Assembly (NCBI RefSeq): GCF_003368325.1
Contig: NZ_CP031468.1
Location: forward strand, 62,001 to 126,000
Direction: 5' to 3'
Source: Paraburkholderia caffeinilytica
GTDB lineage: Bacteria > Pseudomonadota > Gammaproteobacteria > Burkholderiales > Burkholderiaceae
DNA: 64,000 nt
Made by a program: the position numbers and the translations under genes. The first letter of the stretch is position 1; every line of letters starts with the position of its first letter. The notes beneath the pieces are model-generated. The model did no database searches, was not told the origin of the DNA, and worked only from the letters and a program-made list of their open reading frames with translations. Shown here piece by piece: positions 35,928-44,813 of this stretch.

Positions 35928-37211
35928 TCAAGCCTGCTGACCTAGCCCGGTGATCCGAATCTCGTTATTTCTCTTGGAAGGAACCATTACCCAGAGGACG
36001 ATGGCCCCGAGCGCGTCGAACATCACGAGACAGGCGAACAACGGGTTGTATCCGATCTTCGTGGCGAGCGCCCCGATGATCAGGGAGAAGACTGAGCTTC
36101 CTAACCATGCCGCCGTGCCTGTCCATCCGCTGGCCGTTGCGACTTCTTCGCGCTGGAAGACGTCAGCAGGAAGTGTAAGAAGTGCCCCGGAAAGGGCCTG
36201 GTGCGCAAAACCGCCGATACAGAACAGGAAAACTGCTACATATTTGTCGGTAGCCAATCCGATGCACGCGGGTCCGATCATAAGGAGCGCGCCAAAGACC
36301 ACCACCAGCTTGCGCGAGGTCACGAGATGAACGTTAAACCACTTCTGAAAACTCGGGCAGAGGTATCCTCCCACGATGCTGCCCAGATCTGCCGCAAGGA
36401 ACGGCAACCACGCGAACATGCCGATCTCCTTGAGGCTCATGTGCCGAACGGATGAGAGGTAGATTGGAATCCAGAAGCTGAAGGTCGCCCATGCTGGCGC
36501 TGCGAGAAATCGTGAAATCATGATTCCCCACAGGACACGGGAACGCAGCATAACGGTCCAGTGGCCTTTCACCTTCTGAACGATCGCTTGCCCTTCGATG
36601 ATGGTTGAGCGCTCGCCAGAGCCAAGCCATTTGTGCTTTTGGGGAAGGTCGTAGACTGCGAGCCACACGACGACCCAAATCAAGCTCAGCCCTCCGGTGA
36701 CGATGAACGCCATTTGCCAGTTGTAGTGGAGGATGCACCACACGACCAGAGGTGGTGCGAACATGGCCCCGAGAGATGTTCCTGAGTTAAACCATCCTGT
36801 CGCAATCGACTTTTCCTTGTCGGGAAACCATTCAGAGACGACCTTGACCGATGCTGGAATCACTGCGGATTCTGTGGCGCCAAGGAGTCCGCGGAAGAAC
36901 GCAAAAGAGATCCATCCCGTCGCCAGCCCGTGCAGCATGTTCGCCAATGCCCACGCAACTGCGAATACGGCGAAGCCAATTTTTGTACCGACGATATCAA
37001 GCACGTAGCCGCATAAAGGCTGCACAATCATGTATGCCCCTTGGAATGCGGAAACGATGTAGGAATATTGTTCAGTCGAAATGCTGAAGTGCTTGTTAAG
37101 CTCCGGAATGGCGACGGACAACGAACTCCGTGAGAGGTAGTTCAGCGTTATGCCCGCCGAAACCAGTCCTATGATCCACCATCTAAGCCCTAAAACCATT
37201 CGCTCCTTCAT
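35928..37211 (-). CDS. MFS transporter, ACS family, hexuronate (ExuT)-like
   Basis: The 427-residue protein has 12 predicted membrane spans. Features are ITLNYLSRSSLSVAIPELNK at TM1, FRGLLGATESAVIPASVKVV, and SEWFPDKEKSIATGWFNSGT, the hallmark of ExuT/GudP-type anion:cation symporters. ATG 37211 follows GGAG; the much longer open frame upstream overlaps the sulfatase gene and is not real. Together with GH79 and sulfatase it suggests uptake of glucuronate or a related uronate. Confidence 0.9.
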   Translation of the reverse strand: MKERMVLGLRWWIIGLVSAGITLNYLSRSSLSVAIPELNKHFSISTEQYSYIVSAFQGAYMIVQPLCGYVLDIVGTKIGFAVFAVAWALANMLHGLATGWISFAFFRGLLGATESAVIPASVKVVSEWFPDKEKSIATGWFNSGTSLGAMFAPPLVVWCILHYNWQMAFIVTGGLSLIWVVVWLAVYDLPQKHKWLGSGERSTIIEGQAIVQKVKGHWTVMLRSRVLWGIMISRFLAAPAWATFSFWIPIYLSSVRHMSLKEIGMFAWLPFLAADLGSIVGGYLCPSFQKWFNVHLVTSRKLVVVFGALLMIGPACIGLATDKYVAVFLFCIGGFAHQALSGALLTLPADVFQREEVATASGWTGTAAWLGSSVFSLIIGALATKIGYNPLFACLVMFDALGAIVLWVMVPSKRNNEIRITGLGQQA

Positions 37212-37450
37212 TCCTAGTCTCCGTTCTCTCTTGATGTGAGTTCTATCGACTCGATCAGGCATCCGACGGATAGGAAAGGCAATCTCGCCAGTCCCGTCTG
37301 GGTGCCGTCGAGCCTCATATGTCTTGGTACGGCTTCCCCGAGGGATAGGTCGCCGTCCTGTCAGAGGTCTGTTTGTTCGCTGTGGTCGATGCGGTGACTT
37401 CTTTCTCCGCTGCCCGCCAACTGGGCGTTCCCTAGTGCACACAACGCAAC

Positions 37451-38944
37451 CTACCTGGCCATTGCGCCGCTCTTCTCCGGGTTGACCAGAGGGGGCGGCG
37501 GATAATGAAGGCCGCGCTGATTCGCGAAAGTGCGCGAAGCCTCCGGCGTGTATTCGTCCGGCTGATATCCAATGAGGCGCCCATCCGTGACCCACGCTTC
37601 GTCGCATCCGTACAGGCATTTTGCGAGTTCATGCTCGAGTCTTGTTCGAACTTTGGCGTATGCCGGATCGACCGATAAATCGAGCATTTCGGTTGGGTCC
37701 GCGGTGAGATCAAAAAGCTGTATCTGGTTCCCCGCGGGATACCAGATCAACTTGTGTCGCCCGTCGTGCATCATGCGGGTCGCGCTTCGCATCTCTCGGC
37801 ATTCACCATAGAGAAACTCGCGGCGCTCGGCGCCGACGGCTGACATACCGTCGAGCGTTTCCGGAATTGGAAGGCCGGCAAGATCGAGCAAGGTCGGCAT
37901 GATGTCCTGAAGGGCGACGAGACGGTCGTCTGTAACGCCGCGGCCGATTCGCTTGCAGCTCGCCGTTCCGACGAGGATGAATGGGACGTTCGCGGCGCGT
38001 TCATAGAACACGCACTTGCCCCAGAGGCCGTGCTCACCCAGCATGTCTCCGTGATCAGAGACGAGTGCGATCACCGTGTCGTCAAGAATTCCCTCGTCAC
38101 GCAGAGTACCGAACAGTACCCTTATCTGATGGTCGATGTGGGTGCACAAGGCGTAGTAAGCCTGCCGGATTCCCCTTAAAACATGGGCGCTATGCTCCGC
38201 CGGCCAGTATGCGCGTACGATCTGAAGAGCCTGTGGTAGCGTTTCAAGCCTTTCGGACCAGGTACCGGCATTTGGTTCGTCGATCGGCAACCTGTCATAC
38301 ATTTCGATGTAAGACGCGAGCGGCGCCAAAGGTGGGTGCGGATGCGTGAACGATACGTGCCAGAATCCCGGCCGGTCCGGATCTCGGCGCTTGATTGCCC
38401 TCGCAGCCGCGCGCGCCGTCCAGTTTGTGACGTGGTGTGCCTCTTCTAGATGCCACGGGCGGAACATGTAGTCGTTGTTCGACATTCCGTGCATGAATTG
38501 TTCGCCTGCGTGCCCATGTTCGGTTAGGTAAGTATCGTAATCGTCAGTCGTACCGAGTTCCAGTCGACCTTCCTCCGCGAGAATCGTGTCGTCGAAGCCG
38601 ATTCGCGCGCGTTGCGGAAACACGTGAAGCTTGCCGATCGCCGTTGCCTGATAGCCGGCATCGCGAAAACATTGGGCCAGCAGTGGCCCCTCGGGAAGAC
38701 GCTCTGCAGGCTTGAACGAGCGGTCACCGTGCCCACGCGGACTCAGTCCCGTCATCATCGATCGCCGTGCCGGGATACAGATGGGCGATTCTGAATATGC
38801 CCGGGTGTAACGCGTACCGAGGCGCGCAAGATGATCGATAGTTGGTGTCAGCACGGAGGGATGCCCGGCACAACCGAGCAAGGCTCCGGGCCACTGATCA
38901 ACCGCGATAAACAAAACGTTTGGCTGTGCCACGTCGCTCCTCAT
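37451..38944 (-). CDS. Sulfatase (formylglycine-type, alkaline phosphatase superfamily)
   Basis: The 497-residue hydrolase has the activation motif C56-I-P-A-R (SESPICIPARRSMMTG), where the Cys is converted to formylglycine. Metal ligands fit AVDQWP, and VSDHGDMLGEHGLWGKC is the distal metal site. No signal peptide is visible, so it is cytoplasmic and acts after uptake. It is the first gene of the island read away from the divergent LysR. Substrate class cannot be fixed; sulfated uronides or aryl/choline sulfates are all possible. It needs a formylglycine-generating enzyme encoded elsewhere. Confidence 0.9.
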   Translation of the reverse strand: MRSDVAQPNVLFIAVDQWPGALLGCAGHPSVLTPTIDHLARLGTRYTRAYSESPICIPARRSMMTGLSPRGHGDRSFKPAERLPEGPLLAQCFRDAGYQATAIGKLHVFPQRARIGFDDTILAEEGRLELGTTDDYDTYLTEHGHAGEQFMHGMSNNDYMFRPWHLEEAHHVTNWTARAAARAIKRRDPDRPGFWHVSFTHPHPPLAPLASYIEMYDRLPIDEPNAGTWSERLETLPQALQIVRAYWPAEHSAHVLRGIRQAYYALCTHIDHQIRVLFGTLRDEGILDDTVIALVSDHGDMLGEHGLWGKCVFYERAANVPFILVGTASCKRIGRGVTDDRLVALQDIMPTLLDLAGLPIPETLDGMSAVGAERREFLYGECREMRSATRMMHDGRHKLIWYPAGNQIQLFDLTADPTEMLDLSVDPAYAKVRTRLEHELAKCLYGCDEAWVTDGRLIGYQPDEYTPEASRTFANQRGLHYPPPPLVNPEKSGAMAR

Positions 38945-39050
38945 AGATCGTCAGAATTTTTACAATGCCGCCAGGTGATAATCTAGCGATGAAAGCGCCA
39001 TCCACCTAGATGCAAGATGGTCAATCCAGACATAGCTTGAAAGGTATTCC

Positions 39051-39959
39051 ATGGATATGGATGTGCAGTTGTGGAGACTGTTTGTGCAGATCGTGGAGTA
39101 TGGAAGCGTTACCCGCGTCGCGAGCGCCCGCGACGTGGCGCAGTCCGTGGTAAGTCGCCAACTTGCGACAATCGAAAAGATTTGCGGCGGCAGGCTTTTC
39201 GAGCGTACTGGCCGCGGTGTCAGGCTCAACGAAGCCGGCGCCCGTATATACCCGCGAGTTGTTGCATGGTTAGAGGAAGGCAATCAGCTTTCGCGCGACG
39301 TACGCCGCGCGGCAAACATGCCGGCGGGAACGGTTAAGGTGGGCATACTATCGTCAATTAGCAGAGACTTTACGAGTTCCCTTTATGAGCGGATCACCGA
39401 AGCATTTCCGGAGATCCATTTGCACATTTTTGATGGGCCTGGGAGACAAATATCGGAGTGGCTTGAGGCTCAAGCAATCGATTTTGGCGTTGTGCTGAGA
39501 AACACAAAGGAGGAACGACGCTCGGATATACGCATTGGTACGCTGTCGACCGCGCTGATTGGCCCCCCGGGTGATGTCCTAACGAGTTCGGCGACCGTTG
39601 AGTTTTCCAAGCTAGCCGAAATACCTTTGGTTCTTGCAGGGCATCCAAATGTCTCCCGGGATCTGCTGGAGCATCATGCCCGTCGGAAGGGCATCAAGAT
39701 AAACGTGCCAATCGAATGCGATTCGATTCCGCTTCAAAAACATCTAGTGGCTACCTCGCACATCTATGCAATCCTTGGGCGACATGCTGTCCGCGAGGAA
39801 CTGCACGCCGGCCAACTGCAGGCATCGAAGATCGTGTCCCCGAGCCTCACACGTTCAATCGTTTTGAGTTACGTGGAAGGACGCACGCCTAGCGCTGCTT
39901 CCCGAGCGGTTATCGATATCGCCCGCGCGATCCTTGTTCCCCTGATCATTGAACCGTAA
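39051..39959 (+). CDS. LysR-family regulator of the sulfatase/GH79 island
   Basis: The 302-residue regulator has HTH (FVQIVEYGSVTRVASARDVA, QSVVSRQLATIEKICGG) and substrate-binding domain (GTVKVGILSSISRDFTSSLY), resembling the Nac/Cbl-like branch. It is divergent from the sulfatase gene across 106 bp, the classical LysR arrangement, and probably activates the sulfatase-MFS-porin-GH79 genes. Confidence 0.9.
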   Translation: MDMDVQLWRLFVQIVEYGSVTRVASARDVAQSVVSRQLATIEKICGGRLFERTGRGVRLNEAGARIYPRVVAWLEEGNQLSRDVRRAANMPAGTVKVGILSSISRDFTSSLYERITEAFPEIHLHIFDGPGRQISEWLEAQAIDFGVVLRNTKEERRSDIRIGTLSTALIGPPGDVLTSSATVEFSKLAEIPLVLAGHPNVSRDLLEHHARRKGIKINVPIECDSIPLQKHLVATSHIYAILGRHAVREELHAGQLQASKIVSPSLTRSIVLSYVEGRTPSAASRAVIDIARAILVPLIIEP

Positions 39960-40247
39960 CCGCCGAACGCCATGGCCTTCTGCCGTTGGCCGTAGTTGTC
40001 GGCCACGCAAGTTACGCGGACGAGCCATAGGCGTTTACTACGGCACCGATTGGCGCTATCCGCAAGCTGCTTGCCAAAGCCGAGTGGTCGGCGGCCACGC
40101 GTCGTTGGCCATGTCGAATGTTTCGACAGGCTGACTCACGGCCCCATCGCGGATTTGCGATTGTGTCATCTGAGAGGTACTAGCATGAACAACGCAAAGA
40201 CCTGCGCGGCCATGGTCACTTGCGTTGTGGGGCCGTTATGTCATTTG

Positions 40248-41555
40248 TCAGTGAAGCTTGACCTGAGGCATTGCAGCGCGGCGGAGGCCATGGACGACGA
40301 GGTCGACGAGTGTGCGGCGAAAGCCTGACACTGAGACGAGATGCTTCCGATAGAGCGCGGCGTACATCACCTTCGCCACCCGACCTTCGACCAGAATGTT
40401 CCGGCCGACGACTCCGCCCATCAGACTGCCAACGGCAGACAAAGAGCCTAGCGACACGAGCGAGCCGTGGTCGGTGTAGATGAAGTCGCCAAGACGACGT
40501 CGTTCAACGCGCGCACGAAGGGCCTTCGCCAGAAACGCCGCCTGTTGATGCGCTGCTTGCGCGCGCGGCGGCACCATACTGTCTTCCTTCCACGAGCAAC
40601 TTGCACAATCACCAAAGGCGAATACGTTCGGGTCGGTTTCGCTCTGAAGGCTTCGCGAAACCTTCACCTGGTTGATGCGATTCACCGCGATACCGTCCAG
40701 TGACGCCAGCACATCCGGCGCCTTGATGCCTGCGGCCCAAATGATGACGTCTGCTGGAATGATTCTTCCGCTCTCCGTTGTGACGTCGTGTCGCCCGATT
40801 TCCGTGACCGGGTCTGCTACTGACACTTCAATCCCCATCTTTTTGAGCAATTCAGTCGTAGTTTCGGCAACTCTGGTCGACAGAGCAGGAAGAATTCGGG
40901 GGCCGGCCTCAAGAAGAGTTACATGGATATCGCTATCTCGCCCAAAGCCATGAAGGCCGAACTGGCGGAACGCCTTCTCCGTCTTGCGCAGTTCGGCGGA
41001 CAGTTCGACGCCCGTTGCGCCACCACCGATGATTGCGACGTGCACGGCAGATTGGGTGCCCGAGACGTTGCGGGCAGCTTTTTTCACGCAAGTCTGGAGG
41101 AGCCTGCGCCTCAATCGTTCGGCCTGCGCCAAGGTATCAAGGGGTATCGCATTTGACTGCGCACCCGGCACCCCCAAGAAGTGCGTTTGACTGCCCAAGG
41201 CAAGAACGAGCGTGTCGTACCCAATGCTTCGCGCGGGCAAAATCTCCTCCTTATCGCCTTCGGTGTCGAACATGGGAGCGAGACGCAGGAACTGCGACGC
41301 GCGCTCCAGCCCGACCATTTCGCCGCGGACAAATTCGAAGTGATGCCAATGAGCTTGTGCTGCATACTCAATCTGATGTGCATGCGCATCGAGACTTCCT
41401 GCTGCCACTTCATGCAACAGCGGCTTCCAGACATGGGTCGGGCAGCGGTCAACCAGGGTGATGTGGGCTCGCTTCGATTTCCCGAGCTTGTCGCCAAGAC
41501 GCGTAGCTAATTCAAGGCCGCCCGCGCCGCCGCCCACGATTACGATGCGATGCAT
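40248..41555 (-). CDS. ndh: Type II NADH:quinone oxidoreductase (NDH-2)
   Basis: The 435-residue two-dinucleotide-binding flavoprotein has the FAD motif IVIVGGGAGGLELATRLGDK, the NAD motif HVAIIGGGATGVELSAELRK, and VFAFGDCASC for the FAD ribityl site. The C-terminal amphipathic region (YRKHLVSVSGFRRTLVDLVV) probably anchors it to the membrane. It oxidises NADH without proton pumping. ATG 41555 (or GTG 41558) follows AAGGAG. It is cotranscribed with the small ORF 15 bp upstream, and the 50-bp regulatory element lies before both, so it may handle NADH from the neighbouring dehydrogenases. Confidence 0.9.
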   Translation of the reverse strand: MHRIVIVGGGAGGLELATRLGDKLGKSKRAHITLVDRCPTHVWKPLLHEVAAGSLDAHAHQIEYAAQAHWHHFEFVRGEMVGLERASQFLRLAPMFDTEGDKEEILPARSIGYDTLVLALGSQTHFLGVPGAQSNAIPLDTLAQAERLRRRLLQTCVKKAARNVSGTQSAVHVAIIGGGATGVELSAELRKTEKAFRQFGLHGFGRDSDIHVTLLEAGPRILPALSTRVAETTTELLKKMGIEVSVADPVTEIGRHDVTTESGRIIPADVIIWAAGIKAPDVLASLDGIAVNRINQVKVSRSLQSETDPNVFAFGDCASCSWKEDSMVPPRAQAAHQQAAFLAKALRARVERRRLGDFIYTDHGSLVSLGSLSAVGSLMGGVVGRNILVEGRVAKVMYAALYRKHLVSVSGFRRTLVDLVVHGLRRAAMPQVKLH

Positions 41556-41570
41556 CACAAGCTCCTTTTG

Positions 41571-41768
41571 TTAGTTGTAGCCGAGAATCGCGACAGACGA
41601 AACATCAGCACGGTCGGAGATATTGCTCGCAAGTGCGTTCATTGGAGCCTGCAGCATCACTGCGTAAAGCGAAGCCTTCTTATCTGCGCTAACGCGCACG
41701 ACAGCCTCAGCGCTGCGGGTTGCAAGATACGGGGACACGGCGATAACAGGGGTTTCGAACGAGTTCAT
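41571..41768 (-). CDS. Small LGYN-family protein, copy C (65 aa, unknown function)
   Basis: The 65-residue ORF ends APMNALASNISDRADVSSVA, ILGYN, matching copies A and B at the Pro, Ile, Asp-Arg, Ser-x-A-(V/I) and LGYN positions. It is more diverged than A and B are from each other. It directly precedes ndh (gap about 15 bp) in one transcript. The N-terminal half differs from both other copies. No signal peptide or membrane segment is obvious. Function unknown. Confidence 0.7.
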   Translation of the reverse strand: MNSFETPVIAVSPYLATRSAEAVVRVSADKKASLYAVMLQAPMNALASNISDRADVSSVAILGYN

Positions 41769-41938
41769 TTGTGCACCAATAGGTTGATGGTTAGGACGAC
41801 TGGCGTGGCTACCAACCCGTCCGGGGAATTCGCTCGGACGACAACAGGCCATGAGCCAACACTTTCTGAGCCACAACAACCATCTGATATGTCGATGTGT
41901 TTCACGAGAATCACAGTCAGTTGCAAGCCCATGTCACA

Positions 41939-41988
41939 ACTATAGGAAGTCAAATTAAGAAAAAAAAGACGACACTTTTTGACTCTAT
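41939..41988. promoter_or_regulatory. 50-bp regulatory element, copy 1 (upstream of LGYN copy C-ndh)
   Basis: This 50-bp stretch differs from 49752-49801 at three positions only. It begins ACTATAGGAAGTCAAATT, holds eight A's and GACGACACTTTTTGAC, and includes an inverted repeat AGTCAAA/TTTGACT. A second CTATAGGAAG follows at 41985-41994. It lies 171 bp before the start of copy C. Likely target of the LysR protein encoded at 49850. Confidence 0.7.
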
Positions 41989-42325
41989 AGGAAGATTTTT
42001 CTTTCTAGTTATCGTCTTCTTGAATATGGCCCAGGAAACGGCGACCTGCCGCTTCAGGCGCGGTTTAAGGCGACCGGGTCACTTGTACAACCCGTGCGTG
42101 GGTCCGGCATCATCGGCGGCTCGCGCAAGAACCTTCACGACTTTGAATGGCGGTTTGTTCCTATGCAGGTTTTCAACTGGAGCGCGGCACGCCCGGAGCG
42201 CCGCTTGAGCCCGCGAATGCGATGAGGACGGCGATGAGGTGAGTCTGAACGTGAGCGCAACTTGAGCTGCCTCGAAAGAACAGCGCCATGTCCGTAATAT
42301 GGCGCCGCCCGGAGTTGCTTCGCTT

Positions 42326-42363
42326 AAAAAAACAAAAACCCCACGCTCCAAAGAACGTGGGGT
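42326..42363 (-). terminator. Terminator of the DUF4392/SelA-like operon
   Basis: On the minus strand ACCCCACG (42356-42363) pairs with CGTGGGGT (42338-42345) around a 10-base loop, followed by a T-rich tail. It lies about 60 bp after the last stop codon of the operon. Confidence 0.75.
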
Positions 42364-42421
42364 TTGGTCTAGCTTTTTGCGCCATGTCTGAGACACGGTG
42401 CTCGATACCGTTCAACAAATA

Positions 42422-43432
42422 CTACTTGAACGCTGGACTTATAATCGTCGAGATGAGTTGCACAACGGCCAGATGCGTCGCCTCGGGAATCCCGTCGACG
42501 TTAGGGTCGACGATATTTGCGACCGAGTTGATTAGACCGACATCCACGCCGCGCCTGAGGAGAGAAGCCTCCAACGCCGGCGTGTGTGCCAGCGATGCCT
42601 TGCCCTGGCGAGCCGCGAAGGCGCCCGCGATGGCATAGCAGCCCCAGTTGGAACATGCCGCTGTCACGAGCACGTCCGTTCCTGTCACCGCGCCGATACC
42701 CTTGCTGCCATCAGGTCGCTTGTCGCCAAATTTGACGTGCTTCTGAACGGCGTCCATGACGACGCCCATACCAATCTCGTTACCACCATCGCCGACAGCC
42801 ACCGTCGGGATTTTCCGCGCGATAGCCTCATCGAAGAGGAAATCGATGCGAGCCCGTCCCATTCCGTAGTCGATACCACGCATGCTGCAGTAAATGCCGT
42901 CGACGTTGCGACCGACGCGCTCCGTCGAGAAGAACAGTGCCGGGTCGTATTTGTCGAGAAGCGATTTCGAAGCGTCTCTTGCCGCCGAGTCCTCGACAGG
43001 GAAAGGCTCGACACACACAACGGCCAGGCTGCCATCATCGCGCGCGATCACGGCCTGCTCATAGGGAAGAACAGTCAGACCCGCCGTCGTCAGAATCGCC
43101 GAAGTAGTCTCGATAAGCGTCTCTTCGACGAAGGTGATGCAAAGCGCCTTCTTCGCCAGTGAGAGCGCGCGCACGACTGCCGCAAGTCCCGCTGGACCAT
43201 CGTTCTCGCCGATGGATGGCGAAATCCACGCGCGTGACACCGAACCTGTGGTCACAAAGACGTTCGCTTTTTCGGGGATGGCTGCGAGCGCATCGGCCGC
43301 GGCACCCACGAGGGAGCCGCCTTGTCGCTCCCGGGCAGCCAGATAGACATGCTCGACGCCGCGTCCGCCCAAGTCCAACGTGATAAGTGCATCCAGCCTA
43401 TCATCGACGGCACTGAAAATACTTGAAGTCAT
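42422..43432 (-). CDS. DUF4392 (D-glutamate cyclase C-terminal-like) protein, copy 1
   Basis: The 336-residue cytoplasmic protein shares IPTVAVGDGGNEIGMGVVMD, VTGTDVLVTAACSNWGCYAI and GRNVDGIYCSMRGID with the second copy at 44814 and with the C-terminal half of mitochondrial D-glutamate cyclase (DGLUCY). It covers that domain only; the DUF1445 half of DGLUCY is absent. The start overlaps the preceding SelA-like gene by 4 bp (ATGA), so the two are translated together. D-glutamate cyclisation or the reverse ring opening of an oxoproline is a candidate reaction, not shown. Confidence 0.8.
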   Translation of the reverse strand: MTSSIFSAVDDRLDALITLDLGGRGVEHVYLAARERQGGSLVGAAADALAAIPEKANVFVTTGSVSRAWISPSIGENDGPAGLAAVVRALSLAKKALCITFVEETLIETTSAILTTAGLTVLPYEQAVIARDDGSLAVVCVEPFPVEDSAARDASKSLLDKYDPALFFSTERVGRNVDGIYCSMRGIDYGMGRARIDFLFDEAIARKIPTVAVGDGGNEIGMGVVMDAVQKHVKFGDKRPDGSKGIGAVTGTDVLVTAACSNWGCYAIAGAFAARQGKASLAHTPALEASLLRRGVDVGLINSVANIVDPNVDGIPEATHLAVVQLISTIISPAFK

Positions 43433-44754
43433 ATATAGCTCCCTACGATAAGGCGCTTGATTGCGTCGGGGTTATCGATGATTTTCGCGACCTTATCGAG
43501 AGACTCCATAACCGCCGTCACAACAGCATCGAAGCCCCCGACGCGACCCAGAGCATCGAGCGTCGGTTTGAGACGCAGCGATACGCGTGCACCCGGTTGC
43601 CCGTGGGTGTTCACGGTCAATACGCCGTAGTCCTGAAGCAGAACCATGCCGAGCGCCGATGTGGCTTCGCACGGGACGACGACCGGCTTCGAACCTGTCT
43701 TGCCCGCGAGCTTCAGGAGCACACGGAGTACCGCGTCTTCGTCGACCATCGGTCCGAGGTCGCTGCGTTGGACAAGCTCCTTGCCCAACTTCGCTTCGAG
43801 TACGGCTGCAAGCTGTTGACCCGCGGCAGACTCCTTGCGGAGGTCCTCAGGTTCATATTTTTGGAGCGACCGGAATACAGCGGCTGCTATCGGAGCCCGC
43901 GCCTCCATACCAAACTCAGCGCCCTTTGCCGCTGCTGCTGTAACCAACTCCGGGCGCCCCACAAGGACGCCCGCACGCGGGCCCGACAACCCCGCCTTAT
44001 CGCAGTTCGTGATGGAGATATCCGCACCCATCTGAAGACTCAGTTGACCGCCGTGCAAGACGGTGCGAAGACGTGCGCCGTAAGCTTCATCAAGAAAGAC
44101 CTTCGCGCCAAGTGCGTGAGCGAATTCAGTGACCTGGGTCGTGATGTGGTCGTCCAGACGCTCGAGACTGCTTGTCACAGTGGTAATGACCACGAGAGCG
44201 GACGCGTTTTTCTGAATTGCCGCCAGCCACTCTTTATCGCCCTGCACCTCAACTACGGGGACGCCCGCGATTTTCGAACCGCGGAGCACGGAGGCGTGCG
44301 AGCGTCCGCCAGGCGGGACCACGGACACGACAGGCTTTCCTTCGGCTAGCGCGGCGATTGTGGCGATGATGCCGGCGCTGGTTCGATTGAACGTAGCAAC
44401 TGCATCGTCTGTTTTCCCACCCATGTGACCGATTGCGACCTGGCGCAGCGACTCCGCTTCGAGTCCCGGCCCGACCCACTCCTCGCAAAGCGTGGCGATG
44501 TCTTCAGCTTTAATCGGAAAATCGCGCTGATTGCCAGTGAATACGCCTATCGACTCCGCGCCAAGTGTTTTCACCCGTTTCGCCGCGACAGCCTGTCCAT
44601 GGCGAAGCCGGAGTGCCTCGTCGATGCTGGAGCGAATGATGGAGCCTCGGGCAAAGCCGACGGTTGGGTCGATGGGGTTTCCGAAACTGTCCGTTTTTAC
44701 GGGACTAACACTTGCAGCTTTTGCTGCATTGCTAATGTCCTTCACGTCATTCAT
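43429..44754 (-). CDS. SelA-like fold-type I PLP enzyme
   Basis: The 441-residue protein resembles L-seryl-tRNA(Sec) selenium transferase and its catabolic relatives such as D-glucosaminate-6-phosphate ammonia-lyase. It shows NRTSAGIIATIAALAEGKPV, SVVPPGGRSHASVLRGSK, the cofactor aspartate in KVFLDEAYGARLRTVL, and the probable PLP-Lys in ISITNCDKAGLSGPRAGVLV. No selenocysteine genes are near, so a lyase or racemase-type activity on an amino acid is more likely. It sits between two DUF4392 genes, overlapping the downstream one. Confidence 0.75.
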   Translation of the reverse strand: MNDVKDISNAAKAASVSPVKTDSFGNPIDPTVGFARGSIIRSSIDEALRLRHGQAVAAKRVKTLGAESIGVFTGNQRDFPIKAEDIATLCEEWVGPGLEAESLRQVAIGHMGGKTDDAVATFNRTSAGIIATIAALAEGKPVVSVVPPGGRSHASVLRGSKIAGVPVVEVQGDKEWLAAIQKNASALVVITTVTSSLERLDDHITTQVTEFAHALGAKVFLDEAYGARLRTVLHGGQLSLQMGADISITNCDKAGLSGPRAGVLVGRPELVTAAAAKGAEFGMEARAPIAAAVFRSLQKYEPEDLRKESAAGQQLAAVLEAKLGKELVQRSDLGPMVDEDAVLRVLLKLAGKTGSKPVVVPCEATSALGMVLLQDYGVLTVNTHGQPGARVSLRLKPTLDALGRVGGFDAVVTAVMESLDKVAKIIDNPDAIKRLIVGSYI

Positions 44755-44813
44755 GACTTACACCTGTTAATTCAGTTGGGTGCTGCTGCGAGAGATTTGC
44801 CGGTGCCTGTCGT

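Noticed and set aside
37212..37619. N-terminal extension of the hexuronate-type MFS
   Set aside because: The extension is Arg/Pro-rich, overlaps the sulfatase gene, and the ATG at 37211 with GGAG aligns with the family start.
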